Both the position numbers and the translations under genes were made by a program. A DNA stretch of 25,086 nucleotides from Crenothrix polyspora (GTDB taxonomy: Bacteria; Pseudomonadota; Gammaproteobacteria; Methylococcales; Methylomonadaceae). The stretch lies in assembly GCA_945903675.1 (NCBI GenBank), contig CAMDOP010000013.1, forward strand, positions 1-25,086. Direction: 5' to 3'. The notes under the pieces were generated by a model. That model saw only the letters and a program-made list of their open reading frames with translations, was not told where the DNA came from and ran no database searches. Below, piece by piece: positions 15,464 to 24,421 of this stretch (positions within the stretch are counted from its first letter, which is position 1; each line of letters starts with the position of its first letter).

Positions 15464-16084
15464 GTCTATGATTTTTAGTCACAATTTAAAGTTAAAAAAA
15501 GCTCTATTTGAATGACATTGGCTAGCTTCTTCAAGCTGACACTGCCTTGTCATGCAAATGACGACCTTCATTCCAAATACAGATTCATGTACGCTAATGC
15601 CCGGCAATCGATGTCGGGATGACGGCTACTATCTTTACCTGCTAAGACTTTCAGAGCGCTTAAAAAACGTACTCTTGGTAAATAGTAGTGCCGCAGCTGG
15701 TTTATCAATAACAAAGTCCTCGCTCTTAATTCTTCACGCTGACAGACACACCTAGCGCTGTAGATTGCTCACGGCACTTCTGCCACCTATTTTATGACTG
15801 GAAGCATAAAATTAACCTTGGCTTTACGGTTGAAATTTATTGTCGAATACTAAATTAAGCATTAATAAAACCTAGTCGCACGCCTTGCAGCATGCGCAAT
15901 GGCTACTAAAAGGACGAGTCTTTGCAAATTTTTCCTTCAGCTTGTCAGTAGTTCTACGAATTGACTGATTGGGTGACGGAATTATAATCGCTACACACTA
16001 ACTGCTTAGTTAGTTGTCCACAGGGTTATAAAAAAAATGCTTCAGGACTCTGCCTAGAAATATTTAGCGTTTACTGGAAGACTG
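15464..16084. other. Gene-poor region after the HDOD gene
   Basis: No convincing gene is found in these 621 bases. A 67-codon frame at 15552-15755 has no ribosome binding site and an unprotein-like composition. A REP-like hairpin CCCG (15600-15603) / CGGG (15615-15618), with GGGATGACGG wording beside it, resembles common intergenic repeats. AGTGCCG near 15688 and CGGCACT near 15770 form a distant 7-bp dyad. The rest is unremarkable. Confidence 0.45.
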
Positions 16085-16285
16085 GTGCCGACTCTTGGAG
16101 GACTCATGCCGACTCTTGAACCCTTCATGCCGATTCATGGAAGCTCTATGCCGATTCATAATAAGCTCACGAATCGGCTGATACTTTTAATTAGCGGTCA
16201 TGGCATGTTTTTATACAGGATTAAAACTACCCTTAATGGTCATGAGTCCTCCAAGAGTCGGCATGGACCTTCCAAAAATCGGCAT
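16085..16285. repeat. Cluster of 21-bp repeats in two facing blocks
   Basis: Four head-to-tail 21-bp units lie on the plus strand (16085-16105, 16106-16126, 16127-16147, 16148-16168), each opening with (A/G)TGCCGA(C/T)TC. After a 75-base spacer, two units of the same family lie on the minus strand (16244-16264 and 16265-16285). The first plus unit and one minus unit match exactly over 23 bases (16086-16108 and 16241-16263), forming a perfect long inverted repeat. A further 8-bp dyad, GCCGATTC (16150-16157) / GAATCGGC (16171-16178), closes the plus block, and TTTTAAT/ATTAAAA (16185-16191, 16220-16226) pairs inside the spacer. Read as codons, the plus units would give heptads such as MPTLGGL and MPTLEPF. 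I see no sign that they are translated. Confidence 0.85.
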
Positions 16286-16447
16286 AGCTAGTTTTATAAG
16301 CTTTTTAAAAGCGTCAAAAACCTGAATAGAAATACTTTAAATCTGTATTGTTGACTGTTATCCCTTGGTAGGCTGTTTAGGCAAGGCTGGTAAAGAGTGC
16401 CCAACTGCTTGCATCATTATTTATACACCTTAGATAAGGAGTTTGCT
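16286..16447. other. Leader of the beta-sandwich protein gene
   Basis: This short region follows the repeat cluster and precedes the start at 16448. It should carry the promoter of that gene, but no clear -35/-10 pair stands out. The frame of the gene stays open up to 16397, but that upstream part lacks a ribosome binding site. Confidence 0.35.
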
Positions 16448-17053
16448 ATGTCTGATTTTGTACCTACTTCCGATAATGATTTATTAGTTTGGTTTGATCA
16501 TTTTCTAATGCTCATAAGTGCGGATAAGGAAATCGCTGCTGCTGATTTAGCGGCATTAACAGCGGCTAAAGCTGATTTTCATATTAAGATTGATCATCTT
16601 AATGAAACCGCGGCACGGGCTAAACAAGCGACAGCAGATAAAAATGCTAGTCGCAATAATCTGGTTAATTTAATCAGGGCAGAAGCACGCAGGATTAAAG
16701 CAAGAGCGAGTTATAGTGAGGGGCAGGGCGCACATTTTGGTATTATAGGCAGAAAAGATAGTCATGATTTAAGTTCCTCTCGTCCTGAATTAAGTGGTAT
16801 TGATCACACCGATGGTGTAGTTACTTTAATGTTCAGTAAATATAATAGTGATGGCGTCAATATTTATACTAAACGTGGCGATGATGCGGATTGGGTGTTG
16901 CTAGTTCGAGCCACTATCTCGCCCTTTATAGATGTACGACCTTTATTGGAACGAGGTAAGCCTGAGTTACGTCATTATTGTGTTACTTATGTCTTGAAAG
17001 ATAAAGAGATCGGTCTCTATAGTAATGAGATAGTGATTAACTGTACGCCTTAA
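16448..17053 (+). CDS. Uncharacterised protein with helical N-terminus and probable fibronectin-III-like C-terminus
   Basis: A 201-residue cytoplasmic-looking protein without signal peptide or membrane helix. Residues about 8-95 are helical and charged, with an Ala-rich coiled-coil-like stretch (AAADLAALTAAKADFHIKI and onwards to NLVNLIRAEARRIKARASY). From about 115 the pattern turns to beta strands, with GVVTLMFSKYNSDGVNIYTKR and then a final HYCVTYVLKDKEIGLYSNEI. This resembles a fibronectin type III-like sandwich. The role is unknown, and I recognise no catalytic motif. The ATG at 16448 is chosen because AAGGAG ends seven bases before it. The gene stands alone between two gene-poor stretches. 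Confidence 0.72.
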   Translation: MSDFVPTSDNDLLVWFDHFLMLISADKEIAAADLAALTAAKADFHIKIDHLNETAARAKQATADKNASRNNLVNLIRAEARRIKARASYSEGQGAHFGIIGRKDSHDLSSSRPELSGIDHTDGVVTLMFSKYNSDGVNIYTKRGDDADWVLLVRATISPFIDVRPLLERGKPELRHYCVTYVLKDKEIGLYSNEIVINCTP

Positions 17054-17560
17054 GTCTTTTTGCTTGTACGGCTATACTAGTAATAGCCCATTTTTAAAAA
17101 GGGTGGACTGTTACTAGGCAGTCATATAGCACTCGTTAGTGCGGTCTATGGTTATAAACATGGCAGTAAATGAATGGTAGTGGCCATTGGCGTCTAAAAA
17201 AAATCACCTTAATCCGTCCTCTTTGAGAGCTTCTAGTAGACCTGCATGGCTCAGCTCGGTAACACTCTTTAAAACATTTAAGCTAAGAGATCTCAGCTTG
17301 GACGCTTCTGCAGCCTAAGTTGTAGGATTCAACCCTCTGTATTTAAAACCCCCATTACTGCTGGTGTGAATCAGCTTGCGGTCACGCTTAGATCTCTAGC
17401 AAACGATGAGTTGCTATACATTTAGCTTAGCAGCTGATCTACGGTCTATCGAAAGACATTGTTCCCCTTAAAATTAGATAATTTGCTATAATGCCGACGA
17501 TAAAAGCTATAACTTTAGTGACTTAGCTCCCCTCGTCGCAAGTATCAAGGTATCCAAGGA
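17054..17560. other. Intergenic region before the RND efflux operon
   Basis: These 507 bases hold no credible gene. At 17077-17117 CTAGTAA pairs with TTACTAG around an inner CCC/GGG hairpin, a possible terminator of the preceding gene but without a good T tract. The region around 17276-17300 has an AAGCTAAGAGATCTCAGCTT-like dyad. An extended -10 promoter lies near the end and is listed separately. No regulator gene is found next to the pump operon. Confidence 0.45.
17484..17492 (+). promoter_or_regulatory. Extended -10 promoter of the RND operon
   Basis: The sequence TTGCTATAAT holds a perfect TATAAT at 17487-17492 preceded by TG at the extended -10 position. A canonical -35 at 17 bases is absent; TTGTTC lies too far upstream (22-base gap). 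Extended -10 promoters can do without a good -35. The start codon of the adaptor gene is 69 bases downstream of the box. Confidence 0.6.
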
Positions 17561-18742
17561 ATGAATAAACATACACGTAGGCCAGCAACTATGATGCGCT
17601 GGAGTTTGGGGCTGTTCTTCTTTTTCTTATTGAGTTTGATGGCTTGTAGCAATAAAGACGAAGCCACTGCCAATAAACCTCAGATGCCAGTTCCCAACGT
17701 TAAAATAGCTCAAGCTTTAAGCCAAGACGTTACAGCATGGGATGAGTACACCGGTCGCATAGAGGCGGTTAGTTCTGTTGATGTGCGTGCACGAGTCAGT
17801 GGCTATTTAGAAAAGGTCAACTTTAAGGCGGGTGAGCTCGTTAAAAAAGGTGATCTTTTATTTCAGATAGATGCTAAGCCTTTTGCGGCTCAGCTTGATT
17901 TTTCAGAAGCAGAGTTGGCGCGTGCCAAAGCCAAACATGAATTAGCCAAAAATGATTTAGGGCGTGCTGAACGATTATTCAGCGGTAAAGCCATTTCAGA
18001 AGAAGAGCATGACGCTAGGACTAAAGGCTCAGAAGAGACTCTAGCTGCAGTTCAATCAGCGACAGCCAATGTCGCTAGCGCTAAATTAAATCTGGACTAC
18101 ACCAAAATACGCGCACCCCTAGATGGACGTATAGCTCGTGAGCTGATTACCGAAGGCAATTTAGTGGGGGGTGGTGGCGCTGATGCCACGCTATTAACGT
18201 TTATTGTGTCAGTAGATCCTATCTATGTTTATGCTGATGTCGATGAGCGGTCGGCACTTAAATATCGACGTCTGGCTATACATGAGGGTAATCGTGCTCG
18301 TCCAGTTCCTATGCAACTAGCCGTTGCCGATGAAACCGAGTTTTTGCATTTAGGACATATTGATTATATTTCACCTAGAGCTGATATCACCACGGGCACG
18401 GTTTCTGTACGTGGCATATTAGCCAATACTGATGGTTTACTCAGTCCGGGTTTTTTTGCTAGATTGCGTGTGCGTGGCAGTGCGCCTTATTCAGCCTTGT
18501 TAGTCCCTGATCGTGCCATTGCTACAGATCAAGCGCAACGCTTTGTCTGGGTGGTTAATCAAGAGCAAAAAGTAGAGTATCGTCAAGTGGTGCTGGGTTC
18601 TCTTGTTGGGCAGTTGCGTGTTATTACTCAAGGCTTAAAAACCGATGATTGGGTGGTTATTGAGGGCATACAAAAACTCATGCTAGGCTTTCAGGTTAAT
18701 GCCGAGCGTATCTCTCTAGTTGAGCCTAAGGGCGAGAAATAA
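17561..18742 (+). CDS. RND efflux periplasmic adaptor lipoprotein (MexA/AcrA family)
   Basis: A 393-residue membrane-fusion protein. The N-terminus has a signal sequence ending in a lipobox, SLMAC with Cys29, so the mature protein should be tethered to the inner membrane by lipid. The order of domains fits MexA/AcrA: a barrel-sandwich half at about 65-95 (VSGYLEKVNFKAGELVKKGD), an alpha-helical hairpin at about 100-165, the second lipoyl half with YTKIRAPLDGRIARE, then beta-barrel and membrane-proximal domains. The hairpin reaches the outer-membrane channel and the other domains touch the RND pump. It is the first gene of the operon, and only three bases separate it from the pump gene. The substrate cannot be told from sequence. 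Confidence 0.95.
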   Translation: MNKHTRRPATMMRWSLGLFFFFLLSLMACSNKDEATANKPQMPVPNVKIAQALSQDVTAWDEYTGRIEAVSSVDVRARVSGYLEKVNFKAGELVKKGDLLFQIDAKPFAAQLDFSEAELARAKAKHELAKNDLGRAERLFSGKAISEEEHDARTKGSEETLAAVQSATANVASAKLNLDYTKIRAPLDGRIARELITEGNLVGGGGADATLLTFIVSVDPIYVYADVDERSALKYRRLAIHEGNRARPVPMQLAVADETEFLHLGHIDYISPRADITTGTVSVRGILANTDGLLSPGFFARLRVRGSAPYSALLVPDRAIATDQAQRFVWVVNQEQKVEYRQVVLGSLVGQLRVITQGLKTDDWVVIEGIQKLMLGFQVNAERISLVEPKGEK

Positions 18743-18745
18743 ATC

Positions 18746-21700
18746 ATGAATCGATTTGCTCATTTTTTTATCGACCGACCTATTTTTGCTGCTGTACTGT
18801 CCATACTCATTGTTCTGGTTGGTAGTCTTGCCCTCATCACTTTACCCATTACCCAATATCCTGAGATTGCACCACCCACGGTACTCATTACCACCAGTTA
18901 TGCAGGCGCAAATGCGCAAGTAGTGGCTGAAACGGTTGCCACGCCTATCGAGCAAGAAGTTAATGGTGTTGAAGATATGTTGTATATGTCTTCGCAATCG
19001 ACCAACAGCGGCAGCATGGCTTTAACGATTGCTTTCAAGCCCGGCACTAACTTAGATAAAGCTCAGGTGTTGGTGCAAAATAGGGTGTCATTGGCTGAGC
19101 CTAGATTGCCTGAAGAGGTAAGAAGGCAGGGCATTAGCGTTAAAAAACGTAGTCCAGATTTGAGTGTGGTGGTGAATCTAGTATCGCCTGATAAACGCTA
19201 CGATAGTGTGTATTTAAGTAATTATGCGCTGTTACAAATTAAAGATACTTTGGCGCGTTTGCCCGGTGTTGGCGAGATAGTCGTATTTGGGGCTAGGGAT
19301 TACAGCATGCGCTTGTGGTTGAATCCTGAGCAGATTGCTGCCCGTAATTTGACAGCTAGTGATGTGGTTAATGCTATTCGAGATCAGAATGTACAGGTTG
19401 CAGCCGGTGTAGTTGGTCAACAACCCGGAGTAAGTACAGATTTTCAATACACGATTACTACCCTGGGACGTTTGATGGAGGCTGAGCAGTTTACTGATAT
19501 CGTCATCAAAAAAGGTGCTAATGGTCAGGTAACTAAGCTTAAAGACTTGGCTAGAATCGAGCTGGGCGCTAAGGATTACAATTCAGGATTATTATTAGAT
19601 GGTGAGCCTACGGTTGGTTTGGCTATCTTTCAGTTGCCGGGATCTAACGCCTTAGATACTAAAAAAGCCGTGGTTGAGGCCATGCAAAAGTTAAAGACAC
19701 ATTTTCCTGAAGGTCTGGATTACAAAATGGTCTATGACACCGTGGTGTTTATTCAACAATCGATTAGTGCGGTGGTTAAAACTTTATTTGAAGCCTTGTT
19801 GCTGGTAGTGCTGGTCGTGGTGGTGTTCTTGCAAAACTGGCGTGCCACGCTGATTCCGCTACTTGCTGTCCCCGTTTCTTTAATTGGTACTTTTGCTGTG
19901 ATGTCAGCGATGGGCTTGTCTTTAAATACCTTGTCCTTATTTGGGCTGGTGTTGGCGATAGGCATTGTTGTTGATGATGCTATTGTGGTGGTTGAGAACG
20001 TTGAGCGCCATATTGGTCTAGGCTTGTCAGCTAGGGAGGCCACTCGGAAAGCCATGAGTGAAGTGGTAGGCCCCATTATTGCTACGGCCTTAGTGTTGGT
20101 TGCGGTGTTTGTACCTACAGCCTTTATTACCGGGGTATCGGGAGCTTTTTATAAGCAATTTGCGTTAACGATTACCGTGTCTACCGTCATATCTGCCTTC
20201 AATTCTCTAACCTTAAGTCCAGCCTTGTGCGCCTTATTATTAGATAGGGCGCATGAGGATAAAGATAAGTTTACGCGCTTAATAGATACCTTGTTTGGTT
20301 GGTTTTTTAAGCGCTTTAATCGATTTTTCGAGCGTTTTAGTCAGGGTTATTCTCGACTAGTAGGCCGTCTGATTAGGATGACGGCTTTCGTGCTCGTGCT
20401 TTATGCCGGCTTATGCGGACTTAATTTTTGGGCTTTTGAAAAAGTACCTACGGGCTTCATTCCACAACAAGACCAAGGTTATTTGATTTTATTTGCACAA
20501 CTACCTGACGCGGCCTCTTTAGCGAGGACTCAAGCGGTGGTAGAGCAAGCGACCAAGATTATTCTGGAGACTGAAGGTGTTAACCATGTAAACGCGTATT
20601 CTGGCTTTTCTATTTTGAGTGGTGCTAGTCAATCTAATGTGGCTACGATGTTTGCGACTTTAGATAGTTTTGATGACCGCGCAGGTCACGCGAATTTGCA
20701 TGCCAATGCCGTTGTTGAAAATCTTAAGAAACGACTTGGTGCGGTTGATGATGCCTACATCGCGGTGTTTGCGCCGCCACCCATTAGAGGTATGAGTTCG
20801 GTAGGTGGCTTTAAATTACAAATTCAGGATCGAAGTAATGCTGGCGTAGAGGCGTTAAAGAAGGTCAGTACTGACCTGATAGCGCTAGGATCTCAGCAGC
20901 CTGGTTTAGTGGGCTTATTTAGCACGTTTAGAGCCAGCGTTCCGCAGTTGTTTTTGAATGTGGACCGTACTCGTGTTAAGTCTATGGATGTACCTTTAAA
21001 GGACGTATTTGATACCCTACAGATTTATTTGGGATCATTGTATGTGAATGATTTCAACCGCTTTGGTCGGACTTATCAAGTGGTGGCGCAGGCTGATTCT
21101 CAATTTCGTATGGCAGCTGAAGATATTACAAAGTTGAAAGCGCGTAATCTTAAAGGTGATATGGTGCCGCTAGGTTCCTTAGTGAATGTGCAGCAAATTA
21201 ATGGGCCAGATAAAATCACTCGCTACAATATGTATCCTGCTGCAGAAATCAATGGTGGCACTTTGCCGGGCATTAGTTCTAGTCAGGCTATTGAGATTAT
21301 GAATAACTTAATGGCAAGAGAATTGCCGCCGGGTTTTGATTTTGAATGGACCGAGTTGAGTCTACAGCAAGTGCTGGCGGGTAATGTTGCGCTGTTAATT
21401 TTCCCGTTGAGTGTTATTTTTGTGTTTTTAGCACTGGCTGCTCAATATGAGAGTTGGTCGTTACCGTTTGCGGTGATCTTGATTGTACCGATGTGTATAT
21501 TGTCTTCAATGGTTGGGGTCTGGCTTAATCATATGGATAACAATATCTTTACGCAGATAGGATTTATCGTCTTGGTCGGCTTGGCGAGTAAAAATGCCAT
21601 TTTAATTGTAGAGTTTGCCAAGCGACGGCAAGAAAGTGGCTTGAGTTTTTTTGACGCGGCAGTCGAAGCCTCTCGCATACGTTTACGACCCATTTTGATG

Positions 21701-21925
21701 ACTTCGTTTGCTTTTATTATGGGTGTGTTTCCCTTGGTGATAGCGACAGGTGCGGGTGCTGAATCTCGCCAAATATTAGGCACAGCGATGTTTAGCGGTA
21801 TGTTGGGGGTGACATTTTTTGGCTTGTTGTTGACGCCGGTGTTTTATGTGGCTGTACAGACTTTATCGCAACGTTTGCGTGTGGCAAAAGTTAAAAAAGT
21901 TCTGCCCGAAGAGACAGAGCTATGA
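18746..21925 (+). CDS. RND-family (HAE1) multidrug efflux pump, inner-membrane transporter
   Basis: A 1059-residue AcrB/MexB-like proton-driven exporter of the usual length. It begins MNRFAHFFIDRPIFAAVLSI, typical of the family, and has twelve membrane helices with two large periplasmic loops. The proton-relay aspartates are Asp410 and Asp411 in GIVVDDAIVVVENVERH, and the partner lysine is Lys949 in GLASKNAILIVEFAKR, so it should be active. HAE1 pumps form trimers that take drugs, detergents or other amphiphiles from the periplasm and inner membrane. The TolC-like gene overlaps its end by four bases (ATGA), which suggests translational coupling. The pump is closer to the hydrophobic-amphiphile type than to the metal (CzcA) type, because the charged CzcA motif is absent from helix 4. 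Confidence 0.97.
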   Translation: MNRFAHFFIDRPIFAAVLSILIVLVGSLALITLPITQYPEIAPPTVLITTSYAGANAQVVAETVATPIEQEVNGVEDMLYMSSQSTNSGSMALTIAFKPGTNLDKAQVLVQNRVSLAEPRLPEEVRRQGISVKKRSPDLSVVVNLVSPDKRYDSVYLSNYALLQIKDTLARLPGVGEIVVFGARDYSMRLWLNPEQIAARNLTASDVVNAIRDQNVQVAAGVVGQQPGVSTDFQYTITTLGRLMEAEQFTDIVIKKGANGQVTKLKDLARIELGAKDYNSGLLLDGEPTVGLAIFQLPGSNALDTKKAVVEAMQKLKTHFPEGLDYKMVYDTVVFIQQSISAVVKTLFEALLLVVLVVVVFLQNWRATLIPLLAVPVSLIGTFAVMSAMGLSLNTLSLFGLVLAIGIVVDDAIVVVENVERHIGLGLSAREATRKAMSEVVGPIIATALVLVAVFVPTAFITGVSGAFYKQFALTITVSTVISAFNSLTLSPALCALLLDRAHEDKDKFTRLIDTLFGWFFKRFNRFFERFSQGYSRLVGRLIRMTAFVLVLYAGLCGLNFWAFEKVPTGFIPQQDQGYLILFAQLPDAASLARTQAVVEQATKIILETEGVNHVNAYSGFSILSGASQSNVATMFATLDSFDDRAGHANLHANAVVENLKKRLGAVDDAYIAVFAPPPIRGMSSVGGFKLQIQDRSNAGVEALKKVSTDLIALGSQQPGLVGLFSTFRASVPQLFLNVDRTRVKSMDVPLKDVFDTLQIYLGSLYVNDFNRFGRTYQVVAQADSQFRMAAEDITKLKARNLKGDMVPLGSLVNVQQINGPDKITRYNMYPAAEINGGTLPGISSSQAIEIMNNLMARELPPGFDFEWTELSLQQVLAGNVALLIFPLSVIFVFLALAAQYESWSLPFAVILIVPMCILSSMVGVWLNHMDNNIFTQIGFIVLVGLASKNAILIVEFAKRRQESGLSFFDAAVEASRIRLRPILMTSFAFIMGVFPLVIATGAGAESRQILGTAMFSGMLGVTFFGLLLTPVFYVAVQTLSQRLRVAKVKKVLPEETEL

Positions 21926-23346
21926 GTCAGTCTTTTAGGTTATTTCGACTCAATATGATTATCGTAGGCGCTGGTCTTTTGGGTGCCTGTGCAGTAGGGC
22001 CAGACTATAAAGCGCCGGTGACCGATGCACCTAAAGCTTTCGCACGAGCAGATGCCTCTGATTTTTCTGCGCAAGCTGTCGAGTTATCTTGGTGGACGTT
22101 GTTTCAGGATAAGGCGTTGAATTCCTTAATTGAACAGACTCTAGCGCATAATTTTGATTTACAAGCTGCTAACGCTAATATTCTTGAAGCCCGTGCCCTT
22201 TATTTACAATCGGCGTTAAATTTAGCACCGATTGTTAGCTCACATGCAAATTATACCGATCAAAAACGAAGTTTTGGCGCTTTAAATAATTCGACTTATG
22301 CACCGCGTGGTTTAAAGCTTTATAACGTAGGTTTTGATGCGTTGTGGGAAGTCGATATCTTTGGCCGAGTAAGGCGAAGTGTAGAGGCCAGCAATGATGA
22401 GGTTGAAGCTCAGGAAGCAACTCTTCGCGATCTGAGTGTTAGTTTGGTTGCCGAAGTCGCTAGAAATTATTTTGAATTACGAGGTCTGCAAAACCAACTG
22501 GCAGTCGCTAGAAAGAACACAGAAAATCAAGTCAAAACACAAGAGTTAACGCGCATTAGACTTGAAGGCGGACGAGGTACTGAATTAGACACCTCGCGAG
22601 CCACTGCTCAGCTTGATACTACCCGAGCGATTATTCCGCCTTTAGAGGCTGGTATCTTTCGAGCTATGCATCGCTTGAGTGTCCTAACAGGGCAGCTTCC
22701 TAATGCTTTAACGGAGAAGTTGATCCCCGTTGCGCCTATGCCTAAAGTCCCCGAAATCATTAATATTGGTAATCCCGCCGATTTATTACGTCGCCGACCC
22801 GATATAAAAATGGCTGAACGCATGTTAGCGGCTGCCACCGCCAGTATAGGCGTAGCCACAGCCGATCTTTTTCCACGCGTCACTATTGTGGGTACCTTGT
22901 CCTTAGAAGCTAGTATGTTATCAGCCGTTGGTGCGGGAGGTTCCGATGCTTATTCTATAGGGCCGAGAATTAGTTGGGCTTTTTTGGATATGGCGCATGT
23001 TTATGCGCGTATAAAAGCTGCTAATGCCAGTGCTGAAGCGAGTTTGGCTCAGTATCAGCAAACAGTATTGAATGCTTTGGAAGAAACTGAAAATGCACTA
23101 GTCAATTACAATCGGGAAAGAGTGAGGCTAGCGTTTTTGTTATCGGCAGCTAAGGCCAGCTTCAGAGCGGAAGAGTTGGCTCAGTTACGCTTTAATGAAG
23201 GTGTTAGCGATTTTCTTACGGTGCTAGATACTGAGCTGCGTTTATTAGAAGATCAAAATCGTTTGGCACAAAGTGAAACAGCTACCGCGACGGCATTGGC
23301 TGCTTTGTATAAAGCTTTGGGTGGCGGTTGGGATAGTGGTGCGTAA
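21922..23346 (+). CDS. RND efflux outer-membrane factor lipoprotein (OprM/NodT family)
   Basis: A 474-residue TolC-type channel protein. The lipobox LLGAC with Cys23 and the following AVGPDYKAP are standard for OprM/NodT-family lipoproteins. Two homologous halves are visible: WWTLFQDKALNSLIEQTLAHNFDLQAANANILEA opens the first, and LRRRPDIKMAERMLAAATASIGVATADLFPRVT opens the second. They supply the helical barrel across the periplasm and the outer-membrane beta barrel of a trimer. It completes the tripartite pump with the adaptor and transporter. The start overlaps the pump stop by four bases. The frame ends in a Gly-rich tail (LGGGWDSGA), as often seen. A 10-bp inverted repeat follows. Confidence 0.95.
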   Translation: MSQSFRLFRLNMIIVGAGLLGACAVGPDYKAPVTDAPKAFARADASDFSAQAVELSWWTLFQDKALNSLIEQTLAHNFDLQAANANILEARALYLQSALNLAPIVSSHANYTDQKRSFGALNNSTYAPRGLKLYNVGFDALWEVDIFGRVRRSVEASNDEVEAQEATLRDLSVSLVAEVARNYFELRGLQNQLAVARKNTENQVKTQELTRIRLEGGRGTELDTSRATAQLDTTRAIIPPLEAGIFRAMHRLSVLTGQLPNALTEKLIPVAPMPKVPEIINIGNPADLLRRRPDIKMAERMLAAATASIGVATADLFPRVTIVGTLSLEASMLSAVGAGGSDAYSIGPRISWAFLDMAHVYARIKAANASAEASLAQYQQTVLNALEETENALVNYNRERVRLAFLLSAAKASFRAEELAQLRFNEGVSDFLTVLDTELRLLEDQNRLAQSETATATALAALYKALGGGWDSGA

Positions 23347-23351
23347 TATAA

Positions 23352-23419
23352 AAGCCTCTACAGCATATTAAGCAATGAGCATGAAATAAAGTATCCAGCT
23401 CCCTTCTTGGTAGAGGCTT
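23352..23419. repeat. Inverted repeat after the efflux operon
   Basis: AAGCCTCTAC (23352-23361) and GTAGAGGCTT (23410-23419) are perfect complements separated by 48 bases, starting six bases after the operon stop. With no T tract it is not a standard terminator. It may be a long-loop mRNA structure or a small repeat. Confidence 0.45.
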
Positions 23420-23638
23420 ACAAGTGTAGATTTTCTCACGCAGTACCTCCTGCAGTTTGATGCGCTTCGTTCCTCAGCACAAAGTCTATTTTCAAAATTA
23501 TTGAGTCATCAGATAATTCAAAAAAATTAATATATAAACTCTAAATAACGTTTATTATGCTAGCTAGCCACGGTGAGATCGTTTTATATTTTATCAAACG
23601 ATAATTAATTTGGTTGCATTCATGAGTTTAATTTTAAT
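23420..23638. other. Leader region of mlaA
   Basis: An AT-rich stretch separates the operon-end repeat from the start of mlaA. It likely contains the mlaA promoter, but I cannot define -35/-10 boxes with confidence and see no ribosome binding site close to the ATG. Confidence 0.3.
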
Positions 23639-24421
23639 ATGATAAATTTTTACATCAGTATTCGATCATTATTTTGTAATTTACTTATTTTAGGTTTAAT
23701 TAGCGGATGTGCTAGTACTAGCACGCCGTTATCTAATAATAATAATAATGATGATGATGATCCTTGGGAATCATGGAATCGTGTAATACATACCTTCAAT
23801 AATGATGTTGGCAAGAAAGTAGTAGGGCCTGTACTTCAAAAATATACTTCAATAATGCCAGAATGGTTTATGGCAGGTACAGCTAACTTTTTTAGCAATC
23901 TAAAAGATATTGGCGTCACTATCAATGACCTAATGCAACTTAAGTTTGAGCAAAGTGCAATGGATGGCAGTCGGTTTATGATCAATACCACTGTGGGTGT
24001 TGTTGGTTTAGTCGATGTGGCAAGTATGATTGATTTTAACAAACATAATGAAAGTTTTGGGCAGACCTTGGGTTTTTGGGGTGTTCCATCGGGTAATTAT
24101 CTAGTGATGCCCTTTTTGGGGCCTAGTTCACCTAGAGAAGTAGTCGGCATTTTAGGGGATGCTTTGCTTAATCCACTGACTTATACTTTTGTATTTTCAA
24201 CAAGTGGTGCTGTGTTAAGCTCTATTAATTCAGGCGCTCAGGTGTTCGCTAATTCGCCAAATAGCAACTTAAGTTTCTCTGAAAATGATGTAAGCGAGGT
24301 TGCTGTAGACAATTATAAATTAAACAAAGATATTTCCTATTACCTGTCCACTCGTAAAAATATTATTGTTGATGGACAATCGTCTGTTCAAGATTATTCA
24401 CATGTTTTTATAAGTCCGTAA
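23639..24421 (+). CDS. mlaA: MlaA (VacJ) family outer-membrane lipoprotein
   Basis: A 260-residue lipoprotein with signal sequence and lipobox LISGC (Cys24). It carries family signatures: DPWESWNRVIHTFNNDV, NFFSNLKDIGVTINDLMQ, RFMINTTVGVVGLVDVA, ESFGQTLGFWGVPSGNYLVMPFLGPSSPREVVG and DALLNPLTY. MlaA sits in the outer membrane and removes mislocalised phospholipids from the outer leaflet, passing them to MlaC and the MlaFEDB transporter. The other mla genes are not in the window. Just after the lipid anchor is a low-complexity linker of five Asn and four Asp, encoded by an AAT/GAT triplet array (23735-23761). The start context has no clear Shine-Dalgarno. Confidence 0.95.
   Translation: MINFYISIRSLFCNLLILGLISGCASTSTPLSNNNNNDDDDPWESWNRVIHTFNNDVGKKVVGPVLQKYTSIMPEWFMAGTANFFSNLKDIGVTINDLMQLKFEQSAMDGSRFMINTTVGVVGLVDVASMIDFNKHNESFGQTLGFWGVPSGNYLVMPFLGPSSPREVVGILGDALLNPLTYTFVFSTSGAVLSSINSGAQVFANSPNSNLSFSENDVSEVAVDNYKLNKDISYYLSTRKNIIVDGQSSVQDYSHVFISP

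Noticed and set aside
15552..15755. 67-codon plus-strand frame in the gene-poor region
   Set aside because: No ribosome binding site, it crosses a REP-like hairpin, and the composition does not resemble real proteins nearby.
16014..16022. DnaA-box-like TTGTCCACA
   Set aside because: A single copy without AT-rich unwinding region, neighbouring boxes or origin genes is expected by chance.
16085..16285. CRISPR array
   Set aside because: Units are directly adjacent without unique spacers, two are inverted, and no cas gene is in the window.
16085..16291. 68-codon plus-strand frame coding MP-starting heptads
   Set aside because: The heptads follow from the 21-bp DNA period. The start is a GTG without a ribosome binding site, and the continuation after the repeats has no protein-like pattern.
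17561..23346. Metal (Czc-type) efflux system
   Set aside because: The transporter has the double-Asp helix 4 motif and overall length of HAE1 pumps, and the adaptor lacks metal-binding tails.
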